A stretch of DNA of 64,000 nucleotides from Veillonella sp. 3310 (GTDB taxonomy: Bacteria; Bacillota; Negativicutes; Veillonellales; Veillonellaceae): positions 1 to 64,000 of the forward strand of contig NZ_RQVJ01000004.1 in NCBI RefSeq assembly GCF_003999875.1. The letters run 5' to 3'. The notes beneath the pieces are model-generated. The model was not told the origin of the DNA, made no database searches, and saw only the letters and a program-made list of their open reading frames with translations. Made by a program: the position numbers and the translations under genes. Positions 54,513-62,760 of the stretch are shown in pieces (position 1 is the stretch's first letter; the number at the start of each line of letters is the position of its first letter).

Positions 54513-55655
54513 TTAACAAAGATCAATGAATTTCCCATGAGGACCCGCCCAAGGTAACACATGAAAGGCCTCTTTACGACAGAGAATCCAATCGTCTTTC
54601 AGAGGGATAATCTGACCTTGTGCTACAGCTTGTTGTACCGCTTCATCACCTTCTAGCACAATCACATTTGACGAATCTATTGCCACCTCTGTAGCTTCCC
54701 CTCGATAGCCTTTCATAGTCCATTTGCGATGACTAAAGATATGAGTCACTTCTTTTACCATAGGCCGATCCATGATGACCGTAACCCCAATGGATTGTAA
54801 TAGCTCGATTAGTTCCGCTTTACGACTCTCTGCTGTGCCACCTTCTACACTTGGAAATTCCCACATCCCTTGGAGTAAGCCTTCCTTCGGTCTCCGATGG
54901 AGCACATAATAGCCCTCTAGAGTTTGGACAATCCCTACATAGAGGTGTACAGCCTGTACCTTTGTTTTCTTAATCCGTATGGGCAATACTTGCTCTGTTC
55001 CTGCTATTTTTGCTTCACAATCCTGCACTAATGGGCAAGATTCACAGCGTGGCGCTTTAGGAATACAGATAGATGCGCCGAAGTCCATGAGGGCTTCGTT
55101 GAAATCTCCCGGTCGATCGTAAGGCATAGTCTCTTCTACCAAAGCAGTAATCATTTTTTTAGCTACCGTACCTAAAATATCTTCGTGGATATTATACAGA
55201 CGAGCGTATACTCGAAGCACATTCCCATCTACGGCAGGTTCACGAAGATTATACGCAATGGAAAGCACCGCCCCTGCTGTATAAGATCCTACGCCTTTTA
55301 AAGATTCCATTTCTTTTCGTGTTCGCGGTACTTGTCCCCCATAGGTTTCTACTACCTCTTTCACACCTTGGTGTAAATTACGAGCCCTAGAATAATATCC
55401 TAGACCTTGCCACGCCCGAACCACCGTATCTTCTTCGGCACTAGCCAAACTTTCTAACGTGGGAAATTGCAATATCCAGTTTTCAAAATAAGGGCGCATA
55501 GCCTCAATTCGTGTTTGTTGGGACATCACTTCCGACACCCAAATACGGTAGGGGTCTTTACTTTCACGCCAAGGCAAGTCACGTTTATGCACATCGTACC
55601 ATTCTAATAAATGCTGTGTCCATGCCATTTGGCTTTGCTGTTCTACTTGTTTCAC
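54513..55655 (-). CDS. mutY: A/G-specific adenine glycosylase
   Basis: A 380-aa DNA repair enzyme removing A mispaired with 8-oxoguanine. Visible are the HhH region LKGVGSYTAGAVLSIAYN followed by the catalytic Asp in PAVDGNVLRVYAR, the Glu in SQQTRIEAM, and the 4Fe-4S ligands C-x6-C-x2-C-x5-C (CIPKAPRCESCPLVQDC). A C-terminal Nudix-like domain with HRRPKEGLLQGMWEFPS reads 8-oxoG. It overlaps the nudix gene by 4 bp. Confidence 0.95.
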   Translation of the reverse strand: MKQVEQQSQMAWTQHLLEWYDVHKRDLPWRESKDPYRIWVSEVMSQQTRIEAMRPYFENWILQFPTLESLASAEEDTVVRAWQGLGYYSRARNLHQGVKEVVETYGGQVPRTRKEMESLKGVGSYTAGAVLSIAYNLREPAVDGNVLRVYARLYNIHEDILGTVAKKMITALVEETMPYDRPGDFNEALMDFGASICIPKAPRCESCPLVQDCEAKIAGTEQVLPIRIKKTKVQAVHLYVGIVQTLEGYYVLHRRPKEGLLQGMWEFPSVEGGTAESRKAELIELLQSIGVTVIMDRPMVKEVTHIFSHRKWTMKGYRGEATEVAIDSSNVIVLEGDEAVQQAVAQGQIIPLKDDWILCRKEAFHVLPWAGPHGKFIDLC

Positions 55656-56179
55656 TTCATTCCCTCATATATCCAAGCCGTCACACGGTCCACATCGTCG
55701 CTTTCTAGCACCTCTTCTACGGTCACGAATTGCATGGATTCAATAGTACTATTATCTTCCTTGAAAGTAATGACACCTTTCAATTTCTCGCCACACCAAA
55801 TCCGGGGAATCCACTCTTCATCACCAGCCCACATATGGTCAAAGGGCGTATTGTCCAACGTGAACCAATAAGGCTCCATCTCTTCCGATTCCAAAGGAAT
55901 GCCTTGAAATTGTTCTACCATATATACATAACTAATATGGCTCAACTCCGGTGAGTAAGGGAACTGAAAGTCCAACAGCGCCACTGCTTGTAGGTCCTCT
56001 TCTTTCACCAGTAAGGATACTTCTTCGAAGACTTCTCGCACGGCACAAGCACGGAAACTTTCACCATCCTCAATTTTACCACCAAATCCATTATAATAGT
56101 CGGCTCCAAAGCCGCGTTTTTTACGTCCTAATAAAAATAAATTCTCCCGTTTTGGAAAACATAATGTTGTAGGTCTCAT
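55652..56179 (-). CDS. NUDIX hydrolase (8-oxo-dGTP diphosphatase-like)
   Basis: A 175-aa protein with a Nudix box beginning GKIEDGESFRACAVREVFEE. The box fits GX5EX7REUXEE but then has Ser where the final Gly is usual (EEVSL). The catalytic REVFEE core is intact. Resemblance to MTH1/MutT-type 8-oxo-dGTPases and 4-bp overlap with mutY point to removal of oxidised nucleotides. Other Nudix substrates are possible. Confidence 0.87.
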   Translation of the reverse strand: MRPTTLCFPKRENLFLLGRKKRGFGADYYNGFGGKIEDGESFRACAVREVFEEVSLLVKEEDLQAVALLDFQFPYSPELSHISYVYMVEQFQGIPLESEEMEPYWFTLDNTPFDHMWAGDEEWIPRIWCGEKLKGVITFKEDNSTIESMQFVTVEEVLESDDVDRVTAWIYEGMK

Positions 56180-56268
56180 AGTTCCTCCTATTCTTTTTTT
56201 ATTATATCATGTTTCACACTTTCATAAACCTCGCCCCCTATGATACTATAGTAATAGTGAGGTGAACT

Positions 56269-57051
56269 ATGAAAGAACCATTAATTTTTGATATTGCTCT
56301 GGGACAAACAAAACCCGACAGCATGCACAATCGCGACGGGCACTGCCCATTTTGCGAACCCTCGCAATTAACTGATATACTAGATACATCTGGGTCCATC
56401 ATTTGGCTTATGAATAAATACCCTGTATTGGAACACACATGGCCTACTGTTATTATTGAAACGTCACCACATGTGCATACGGAATATTCTAAATTACCCT
56501 TTTCAGAAGCGGTCCATATTTTAGAATTTGGTCGAACCAAATGGGAAGAGGTAAAAGCCAACCCTCGTTTTACGTCGGTCTTATTCTTTAAAAACTATGG
56601 CCCCATGTCTGGCGGATCCATCTATCATCCTCATAGTCAAATCATCGGCTTAGAGAACTATGATTACCGCAAAGATATTTACAAAGAACATTTTGATGGA
56701 TGGCTCATCCATGAAGAGGATGGTCTGCGTATGACCTTATCCAATCGTCCTATCCATGGATTCTTTGAATTTAATATGCGATTTGATCCACAATTAGATA
56801 CACCTATACTAGCCAACTACTTACAACGCACTTTACGGTACGTATTAGAAGGCTTCTCTAAATATGCAAAATCTTATAATCTATTTTTTTACGATATTAA
56901 TGACGGATTTCACTATCTTAAAATTGTGCCACGCTATATAACATCACCACTTGTCATCGGCTATGGGATTCCTCAAGTATGCCATGAAACACGTGCCTTA
57001 GAGGTCATCCGTCATATACAACCATATTTACACAATTCTTTGGAGGTTTAA
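56269..57051 (+). CDS. DUF4931 (GalT-like HIT superfamily) protein
   Basis: A 260-aa protein. CPFCEPSQL near residue 26 resembles the zinc-binding start of GalT, and GGSIYHPHSQIIGL holds a HxH motif of the HIT superfamily nucleotidyltransferases. Its function is unknown; a nucleotide-sugar or dinucleotide hydrolase or transferase is likely. ATG follows GAGGTGAACT. It shares one base with the next gene. Confidence 0.8.
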   Translation: MKEPLIFDIALGQTKPDSMHNRDGHCPFCEPSQLTDILDTSGSIIWLMNKYPVLEHTWPTVIIETSPHVHTEYSKLPFSEAVHILEFGRTKWEEVKANPRFTSVLFFKNYGPMSGGSIYHPHSQIIGLENYDYRKDIYKEHFDGWLIHEEDGLRMTLSNRPIHGFFEFNMRFDPQLDTPILANYLQRTLRYVLEGFSKYAKSYNLFFYDINDGFHYLKIVPRYITSPLVIGYGIPQVCHETRALEVIRHIQPYLHNSLEV

Positions 57052-57767
57052 TGAAAGTTTTTGCCATTGGCGATTTACACCTATCTGGGCAACCACCAAC
57101 AAAACCGATGACCATATTTGGTCCACACTGGGATAACCACTGGGAACGTATCCAAGCACACTGGCGAGAACATGTAGAGCCTGATGACCTAGTCTTTTTA
57201 GTAGGTGATATGTCTTGGGCCATGCGCCTGACAGATGCTCAAATTGATTTAGATTCCATCGCTGATTTACCAGGTAACAAATTTATGATTCGTGGCAATC
57301 ACGATTATTGGTGGACAAGCCTACAAAAAATGAATACCCTTATGGAGGGACGTATTACCTTCTTACAAGGTCGCGGTCTCTACCACAATGGCATCGCTTT
57401 TGGTGGCACAAAAGGATATATCTACCCCCAAGATCCTTTCTTTAAAGAAGCAGAGGACCGCCACATCTACGAACGAGAATTAATGCGTACCAGAGCTGCT
57501 CTAGATGCGATGGAAACTGCTATTATTGAAAGTGGTGATGAACCCTCTCAAGTAACACGCATCCTTTTACTGCACTATCCACCAACCTTAGAAAATCATA
57601 CCAATGGATTCACAGAGCTTTTAGAAGAGTACCACGTAGATCACTGCGTATTCGGTCATTTACACGACAAAGCATCATTCCAAAAAGTCCCATCCCATTG
57701 GGGACACACACAATTACACTTAGTCTCAGCGGACGCCGCTAATTTTATGATGAAGGAGATACCATGA
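57051..57767 (+). CDS. metallophosphoesterase (YvnB/YmdB-unrelated, Calcineurin-like)
   Basis: A 238-aa cytoplasmic phosphoesterase. Metal motifs: FAIGDLHLSG, LVGDMSWAM, IRGNHDYWW, LLHYPPT and FGHLHDKA. No signal peptide or membrane segment. It is translationally coupled to the DUF4931 gene upstream and the small gene downstream, so the three probably act together on a nucleotide-type substrate. Confidence 0.88.
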   Translation: MKVFAIGDLHLSGQPPTKPMTIFGPHWDNHWERIQAHWREHVEPDDLVFLVGDMSWAMRLTDAQIDLDSIADLPGNKFMIRGNHDYWWTSLQKMNTLMEGRITFLQGRGLYHNGIAFGGTKGYIYPQDPFFKEAEDRHIYERELMRTRAALDAMETAIIESGDEPSQVTRILLLHYPPTLENHTNGFTELLEEYHVDHCVFGHLHDKASFQKVPSHWGHTQLHLVSADAANFMMKEIP

Positions 57768-57994
57768 GCCGTATCCACAAAGAACACTTACAAGCAGGGT
57801 ACATCTTTGGTGACCCTCATAACGAAGAATACCTGTACCTACCAGCCGGAGAAGTTGGTTCTAGCGACCCTCGATGCATATTCGAACAAGGTTCTATAAA
57901 AGAAGACCTAACCCTAGACGAGGCATGCCGTATCATCGATCGATACACATTAAAACCGTGCAAGCACCCAAGCCTAGGCAAACGGTCGTTTTAA
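57764..57994 (+). CDS. small conserved-looking hypothetical protein
   Basis: A 76-aa protein starting MSRIHKEHLQAGYIFGDPHN, with two cysteines. No family recognised. Its ATGA overlap with the phosphoesterase gene and in-register position support a real gene. A family B palindrome begins right after its stop codon. Confidence 0.6.
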   Translation: MSRIHKEHLQAGYIFGDPHNEEYLYLPAGEVGSSDPRCIFEQGSIKEDLTLDEACRIIDRYTLKPCKHPSLGKRSF

Positions 57995-57997
57995 CCC

Positions 57998-58180
57998 TAA
58001 TGAACGCAGTTGCGTGTAGAACACCAGCGGCGTTCCTTTTTTGTCTAAATAAAGCAATACTAGAAGAGCACGCCATGTTCCGGAGCAAACCTAACGCAGT
58101 ATCAGTTTGTGGAGGAATGTGGCGTGCTCTTTCCTTTGCCAATCAAATAAAACGCCACTGGTTTCATAACGAAGCCAGTG
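57998..58180. repeat. family B palindromic repeat, most divergent copy
   Basis: Both stems have changed and still pair: outer ACCAGCGGCGTT with AACGCCACTGGT, inner GAGCACGCCATGTTCC with GGAATGTGGCGTGCTC. The loop stem CAAAC...GTTTG is kept. It follows the small gene 57764-57994 and may end that operon. Confidence 0.87.
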
Positions 58181-58278
58181 ACGTCTTAATAAAAGGGGGG
58201 TATTTTTTATTGTTTGTGTTATGTTTGTGTTATTTGTATTTATATAGTAAGGGAGTTTTAAGGAGAGTAATACTAAGA

Positions 58279-58950
58279 TTAGTATTTGCTAGTTTTCATT
58301 TTTACATTGATAATTTCACCAGTCATTGCATCTACTTTGACTTCAGCTTCTTTACCACTGCCATCGATCATATCTAATTCATACACTAGACGACCATGTT
58401 CTTTTTCTACAGACCAATCCATAGCTTCAAATGTACCGCCCACTTTTTCTTGAGCTTTTGTTTCCGCTACTTCTGGCATGATAATATCATTAACATCAAA
58501 TGCTTTAGACATACTATGGCTGCCTTTCATAGCTTGACCATACATCATGGAACCTTGTTGTTTCGTATGTTTACCAGGTTTCATTGGTTTTACTTCTGTA
58601 TTCAAAATGTCTCCATTTTCACGGATGTGCATTTCAATTTTTAAGCCATCTGCAATGCCATCTACTTCATAGATTGGATTATGTTTTCCATCATAAGAAA
58701 TACCTACAATTTGTGCATCTGGATATAAGGATTTGAAAGTTGTAACAACCCCTTTATAATCTACATCACTTAATGGTAATACGCTAGGAACCACGCTGCC
58801 TACACCATTCCAAGAATTAATTTTTGCCATTTGATCTGCTGGCATATTTTTCATCATACTTGTATTCGCAGCATTAGCTACGCCACTTGTCATCATAAGA
58901 CCTACACCTAGAGCCATTACAGCAGCTCCTAAACGAAACATTTTTTTCAT
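58279..58950 (-). CDS. secreted PepSY-domain protein
   Basis: A 223-aa protein with a signal peptide ending ANA near residue 28. It has two PepSY-type repeats: the first around DAQIVGISYDGKHNPIYEVDGIADGLKIEMHI, the second around EKEHGRLVYELDMIDGSGKEAEVKVDAMTGEIINV. PepSY proteins are often envelope inhibitors or stress proteins under two-component control. Direct repeats at 59066-59106 support such control. Start ATG at 58950 behind GGAGG. Confidence 0.85.
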   Translation of the reverse strand: MKKMFRLGAAVMALGVGLMMTSGVANAANTSMMKNMPADQMAKINSWNGVGSVVPSVLPLSDVDYKGVVTTFKSLYPDAQIVGISYDGKHNPIYEVDGIADGLKIEMHIRENGDILNTEVKPMKPGKHTKQQGSMMYGQAMKGSHSMSKAFDVNDIIMPEVAETKAQEKVGGTFEAMDWSVEKEHGRLVYELDMIDGSGKEAEVKVDAMTGEIINVKMKTSKY

Positions 58951-59065
58951 AGTTTCCTCCTTCACGTGCTATATGCATCGTGTCTATTGTTTAATTAAGG
59001 AATATTCGTTATTTCTAACTTGCTTATATCTTACTCCTTATCTATGAAAGAATGATGAAAAAAAT

Positions 59066-59106
59066 ATGAATCAACCATGAAGTTACAATGAATGTTCCAT
59101 GAAGTT
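59066..59106. promoter_or_regulatory. 22-bp-period direct repeats upstream of the PepSY gene
   Basis: ATGAATCAACCATGAAGTT (59066-59084) and ATGAATGTTCCATGAAGTT (59088-59106) are exactly 22 bp apart, two helical turns. A further ATGAAAGAATGATGAA lies on the promoter side. This is the form of an OmpR-type response regulator site. Confidence 0.6.
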
Positions 59107-59204
59107 TTAACCCTTATTAGATGGATTCAATCACATACATCGCATTGAGTAATCAAGCCTCATCCTACAAAATATATTACATATAAGAAACTGCATTAAC
59201 AATA

Positions 59205-59236
59205 ACAAAAAGAGACAACACCGAAATGTTGTCTCT
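59205..59236 (-). terminator. terminator of lctP
   Basis: On the minus strand AGAGACAACA...TGTTGTCTCT (59211-59236) followed by TTTTTGTT, 30 bp after the stop codon. Confidence 0.9.
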
Positions 59237-59265
59237 TTGTCTGTTTAAGTATGCTAGTTTAATCG

Positions 59266-60897
59266 TTAATGTTTAACTAATGCCAAAAGATTTTCCAATT
59301 GAGGGAAGAATTCTTGTCCAAAATAAGTTAAAATACCAAAAACGATTAGATATAACAAGAAGTATTTAGATACATGAACCATGATGGAACTTGCATCGAT
59401 AGAGTGACGTAATTGGTCTGCTTTTTGTGCATCGATTTTATGTTCTTCGATGTATGCATTCAAAGCAGGACCTACGGCACCAATCGCAATGGCAATACTT
59501 TGTGGGGAGAACATTTTACCAACACCAGCGGAGCCAGAGTTAGTTGCTGCTAACCACAATGCTAATGTATCATGGCCTGGAGTCAATTGATGAGCTGCTG
59601 CTGTTTGCAATGGTCCAAACAATACGTTTGCATTTGTACCAGAGCCAGTCAAGAACGCACCTAACGCACCAATTACAGGCGCAAATGCAGGGTACATAGA
59701 TCCTGTTGCCGCTACTAATGCATTTGCAATCATACCAGTCATACCAGAGTATGTCATCAATTTAGCAGTTACTACTACAGAAATAATTGTTACATATGTT
59801 AATTTTAATGTTTTAAATGTATTTGTTAATACATATTTTTGAGTTCCAAGACCAGCTTTTTGGATGAAACCACCAATCAAAGCGGAGATGAAAATCATGA
59901 TACCAGGTGTTGCAATCCAAACGAATGTGTAAGGTTTTGCATTCACACCTGCATGGATAGGTACAGATGTTTTGAACACCATCAATGCATTATACACAGC
60001 TGGCACCAATTTAGATGTACCGATCAACAAGATAAAGATCAAGATGAATGGAGATGCTGCAATCAAGCCTTCTTTAGCAGATACTTTTTTTGCTCCCATA
60101 TCGACTTTATATTCTGGGTCGTTTACAGGCATAATTTTTGCAATAGCTATAATAACAGCCATGATAACAATAGAGGAGCCCATAACAGCAAGTTCTGGAC
60201 CACCTGCATACATATTAATTAATAACTCAGGAACAGCTAATGCTAGACCAGCTATTAAAGTTTGTACAAATACACCTTTAATTGCTTTCACGCCACCAGC
60301 AATAATACCAACAATAAAGAGTGGAGTCACTACATTTAAAATGAATAATTGCGCTGCAATGAATGTACCTAATTCAGCTGGTTGTAAACCAGTTAAAGAT
60401 GCCAATGTAGTTGTTGGAATCGCAATAGAACCAAAGGTAGTAGGCACGGAGTTCGCTACTAAGCAAGCCAAGATAGATTTCAATGGATCAAAGCCTACTG
60501 CTACCATCATCGCTGCTGGAATTGCAACGGCTGTACCGAAACCTGCCATACCTTCCATAAAGTTACCAAAGCCCCATGCTAACAATAATGCTAAAATACG
60601 CATATCGCTAGTTACGGAAGACAACATAATTTTAATTGTATCCATAGCTTTTGTATGAACTACTAATTGGTATGTGAAGATGGCTGCTGTAATAACCAAA
60701 AGAATTGGCCAAACTGCAAGAGCCACACCTTCCATAGCCCCTGTATACATGATATAAGCATTTTCTCCATAATAGAAAACCGCTAAAATATATGTACCAA
60801 TTGCTGCTGCCAAACATGCTTTCCATGCTGGCATTTTTAAAATTGCCAACGCTACAATAAGCCATAGGATTGGCAAGACTGCTAAAAATATATCCAT
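59266..60897 (-). CDS. lctP: L-lactate permease
   Basis: A 543-aa protein with 12 to 14 membrane segments. AGFGTAVAIPAAMMVAVGFDPLKSI and GAFLTGSGTNANVLFGPLQ, and near the end NSGSAGVGKMFSPQSIAIA, are hallmarks of the LctP/LldP family of lactate:proton symporters. Lactate is the main energy source in Veillonella-type bacteria, so this is a central gene. It is downstream of the Ldh2 gene, with a terminator between them. Confidence 0.95.
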   Translation of the reverse strand: MDIFLAVLPILWLIVALAILKMPAWKACLAAAIGTYILAVFYYGENAYIMYTGAMEGVALAVWPILLVITAAIFTYQLVVHTKAMDTIKIMLSSVTSDMRILALLLAWGFGNFMEGMAGFGTAVAIPAAMMVAVGFDPLKSILACLVANSVPTTFGSIAIPTTTLASLTGLQPAELGTFIAAQLFILNVVTPLFIVGIIAGGVKAIKGVFVQTLIAGLALAVPELLINMYAGGPELAVMGSSIVIMAVIIAIAKIMPVNDPEYKVDMGAKKVSAKEGLIAASPFILIFILLIGTSKLVPAVYNALMVFKTSVPIHAGVNAKPYTFVWIATPGIMIFISALIGGFIQKAGLGTQKYVLTNTFKTLKLTYVTIISVVVTAKLMTYSGMTGMIANALVAATGSMYPAFAPVIGALGAFLTGSGTNANVLFGPLQTAAAHQLTPGHDTLALWLAATNSGSAGVGKMFSPQSIAIAIGAVGPALNAYIEEHKIDAQKADQLRHSIDASSIMVHVSKYFLLYLIVFGILTYFGQEFFPQLENLLALVKH

Positions 60898-60967
60898 ATT
60901 AACAATCCCTTTCTATAGTATGAATCACTGTAATTCAAATTCTAGCATACGCACAGTGTGATATAAA

Positions 60968-60999
60968 CAAAAAGAGAGGAAATCCACAGATTCCCTCTC
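60968..60999 (-). terminator. terminator between the Ldh2 gene and lctP
   Basis: On the minus strand GAGAGGGAAT...ATTTCCTCTC followed by TTTTTGTT. It would separate transcription of the dehydrogenase and the permease, at least in part. Confidence 0.75.
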
Positions 61000-61114
61000 T
61001 CATATGTTCAAAGATGTTGACTGTTACCAGTCTCTAAGAAGTATTCCTTAGGGATACAAAACTACTGATTCTGCATCGATAAAGATTTGTAATTGTCAGC
61101 TAATGACCTGCTAA

Positions 61115-62236
61115 TTAGTAGTTAGATGCAACTGCTTTAGGTGGTTCATAGTCGCCGAAATATTTTTTAGGATCCAATTTCAACAAGTTACATACGTCGA
61201 ACAATTCTGCCACAGTTTTGTCGATAACTGGAATACCTTCTTTACGGCAAACTTCGATAGCTTCTGCTTCTTTTTCACCATGAGTGTAGATGCGTTCAGC
61301 ACCTTCAGCTTTAGGAGCTTCACGAAGTTCTTGTAAGAATGTGGAGAAGTGTTTTTTAACATCTTCTGGGTTACCGAAGATAGCTGGGTTAATAGCCATG
61401 AAACCATGACAAATGTTGGAACGGCCACCAGTCATACATTTATTGGATGTACCACCTTGAGAGAAGATGGATGCGAAGATTTCGCAAAGCATACCGTAAC
61501 CATAACCTTTGTGGGAACCTAATTGTTCAGTGTTGCCACCTAAAGGCATGATACCGCCACCAACGTGGTCAGAGATATTACCTAATACTTCACTAGCATT
61601 TTGAGATGCTTTACCGTCTTTATTTAATGCCCAACCGTTAGGTAATTCTTTACCTAATTTGTTGTACATTTCTAATTTACCACGAGTTACTACTGTTGTA
61701 GAAGCGTCGAAGAAGAAATTGTATGGTTCAGCAGGCATTGCGAACGCAATTGGGTTGGAACCAAGCATTGCTTTACGAGCAAATGTAGGAACCATGATTG
61801 CTTCAGAGTTAGTGCAAGAGAAACCGATTAAGCCTTCTTTTAAAGCAAGATCAGCATAGTAACCAGCGATACCATAGTGGTTAGAGTTACGAGCAGATAC
61901 GATACCGATACCGGATTCTTTAGCTTTTTTAATTGCTAATTCCATAGCGAAATGGCCAACTAATTGACCCATTGCGTCATGACCTTCAACAACTGCGGAT
62001 ACTGGAGTTTCGAATACCACTTCTGGTTTTGCTTTAATGTCGATAAGACCTTTTTCAATACCTTTGTGGTAACGAACTACACGTTGCATACCATGGGATT
62101 GGATACCGTACATGTCGGACATCATCAATACGTCTTTAATGATGCTAGCTTCTTCAGGGCTGAAGCCAAATCCTTCAAATGCATCTTGACAGAATGCGTT
62201 AAGTTTTTCTTCTTGGATGTAAACAAAATTTCCCAT
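61115..62236 (-). CDS. Ldh2/malate-L-lactate dehydrogenase family oxidoreductase
   Basis: A 373-aa NAD(P)-dependent enzyme of the family with a non-Rossmann NADPH fold. Family segments: SDMYGIQSHGMQRV near residue 41, SARNSNHYGIAGYYADLA with the catalytic His, and GSNPIAFAMP. Members oxidise malate, L-lactate or ureidoglycolate. The adjacent lactate permease favours lactate or malate as substrate. AGAGGTTTTAACG precedes ATG, and an extended -10 TGCTATAAT is at 62321-62326. Confidence 0.88.
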   Translation of the reverse strand: MGNFVYIQEEKLNAFCQDAFEGFGFSPEEASIIKDVLMMSDMYGIQSHGMQRVVRYHKGIEKGLIDIKAKPEVVFETPVSAVVEGHDAMGQLVGHFAMELAIKKAKESGIGIVSARNSNHYGIAGYYADLALKEGLIGFSCTNSEAIMVPTFARKAMLGSNPIAFAMPAEPYNFFFDASTTVVTRGKLEMYNKLGKELPNGWALNKDGKASQNASEVLGNISDHVGGGIMPLGGNTEQLGSHKGYGYGMLCEIFASIFSQGGTSNKCMTGGRSNICHGFMAINPAIFGNPEDVKKHFSTFLQELREAPKAEGAERIYTHGEKEAEAIEVCRKEGIPVIDKTVAELFDVCNLLKLDPKKYFGDYEPPKAVASNY

Positions 62237-62326
62237 CGTTAAAACCTCTTTCCCTAACTAAAAAATATGTGTGACATCGCCTGTACTCCTCTATAGGTGG
62301 TCACGACTCTTGATACGTAAATTATA

Positions 62327-62645
62327 GCACACATGTACACCACATGGAATAGAAATCCCCTATTTATCAGCATTTTACCCTTATCATATATGCATAGTTA
62401 AGAGATAAATTAATTGTTTTTATTAATATTTTTCTTAAAAAGTAGCTATTTCAGTGGGTAAACCAATCATTACTTTTAGTTATACCTGATCTTTTTTCTT
62501 CATCATAACTTCATTTTCCTATACTTGCATATCGAATTCCATGAAAGAAAATCTATATTTATCGTTCTTCTCTATCGATATCCATCGATAACATGGAGAT
62601 GATGTATAGTTTACTATAACGATTAGTTGTATGTATCCTTATTTT
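62327..62645. other. A/T-rich intergenic region without a gene
   Basis: No supported frame. The right end merges into an ATAATAA heptanucleotide repeat. Neither terminator nor promoter is clear beyond the Ldh2 -10 at 62321. Confidence 0.4.
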
Positions 62646-62760
62646 TATTATTTATTATTTATTATTTATTATCTTGTTTCTCTTGCTTCTCTTTTTTATC
62701 TTTTTTATCTTTTTTATCTTTTTTGTCTTTTTTGTCTTTTTTATCCTTCTTATCTTTTTT
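62646..62760. repeat. heptamer and codon repeats at the 3' end of the M48 gene
   Basis: On the minus strand (AAAAAAGAT-type) 9-bp units encode about seven Lys-Lys-Asp repeats. After the stop codon comes ATAATAA repeated about four times. The stop itself (62662-62664) lies in the heptamer tract. Confidence 0.88.

Noticed and set aside
59972-60658. A 228-codon plus-strand frame opposite lctP
   Set aside because: It mirrors the hydrophobic codons of lctP, lacks a ribosome binding site and shows no domain.
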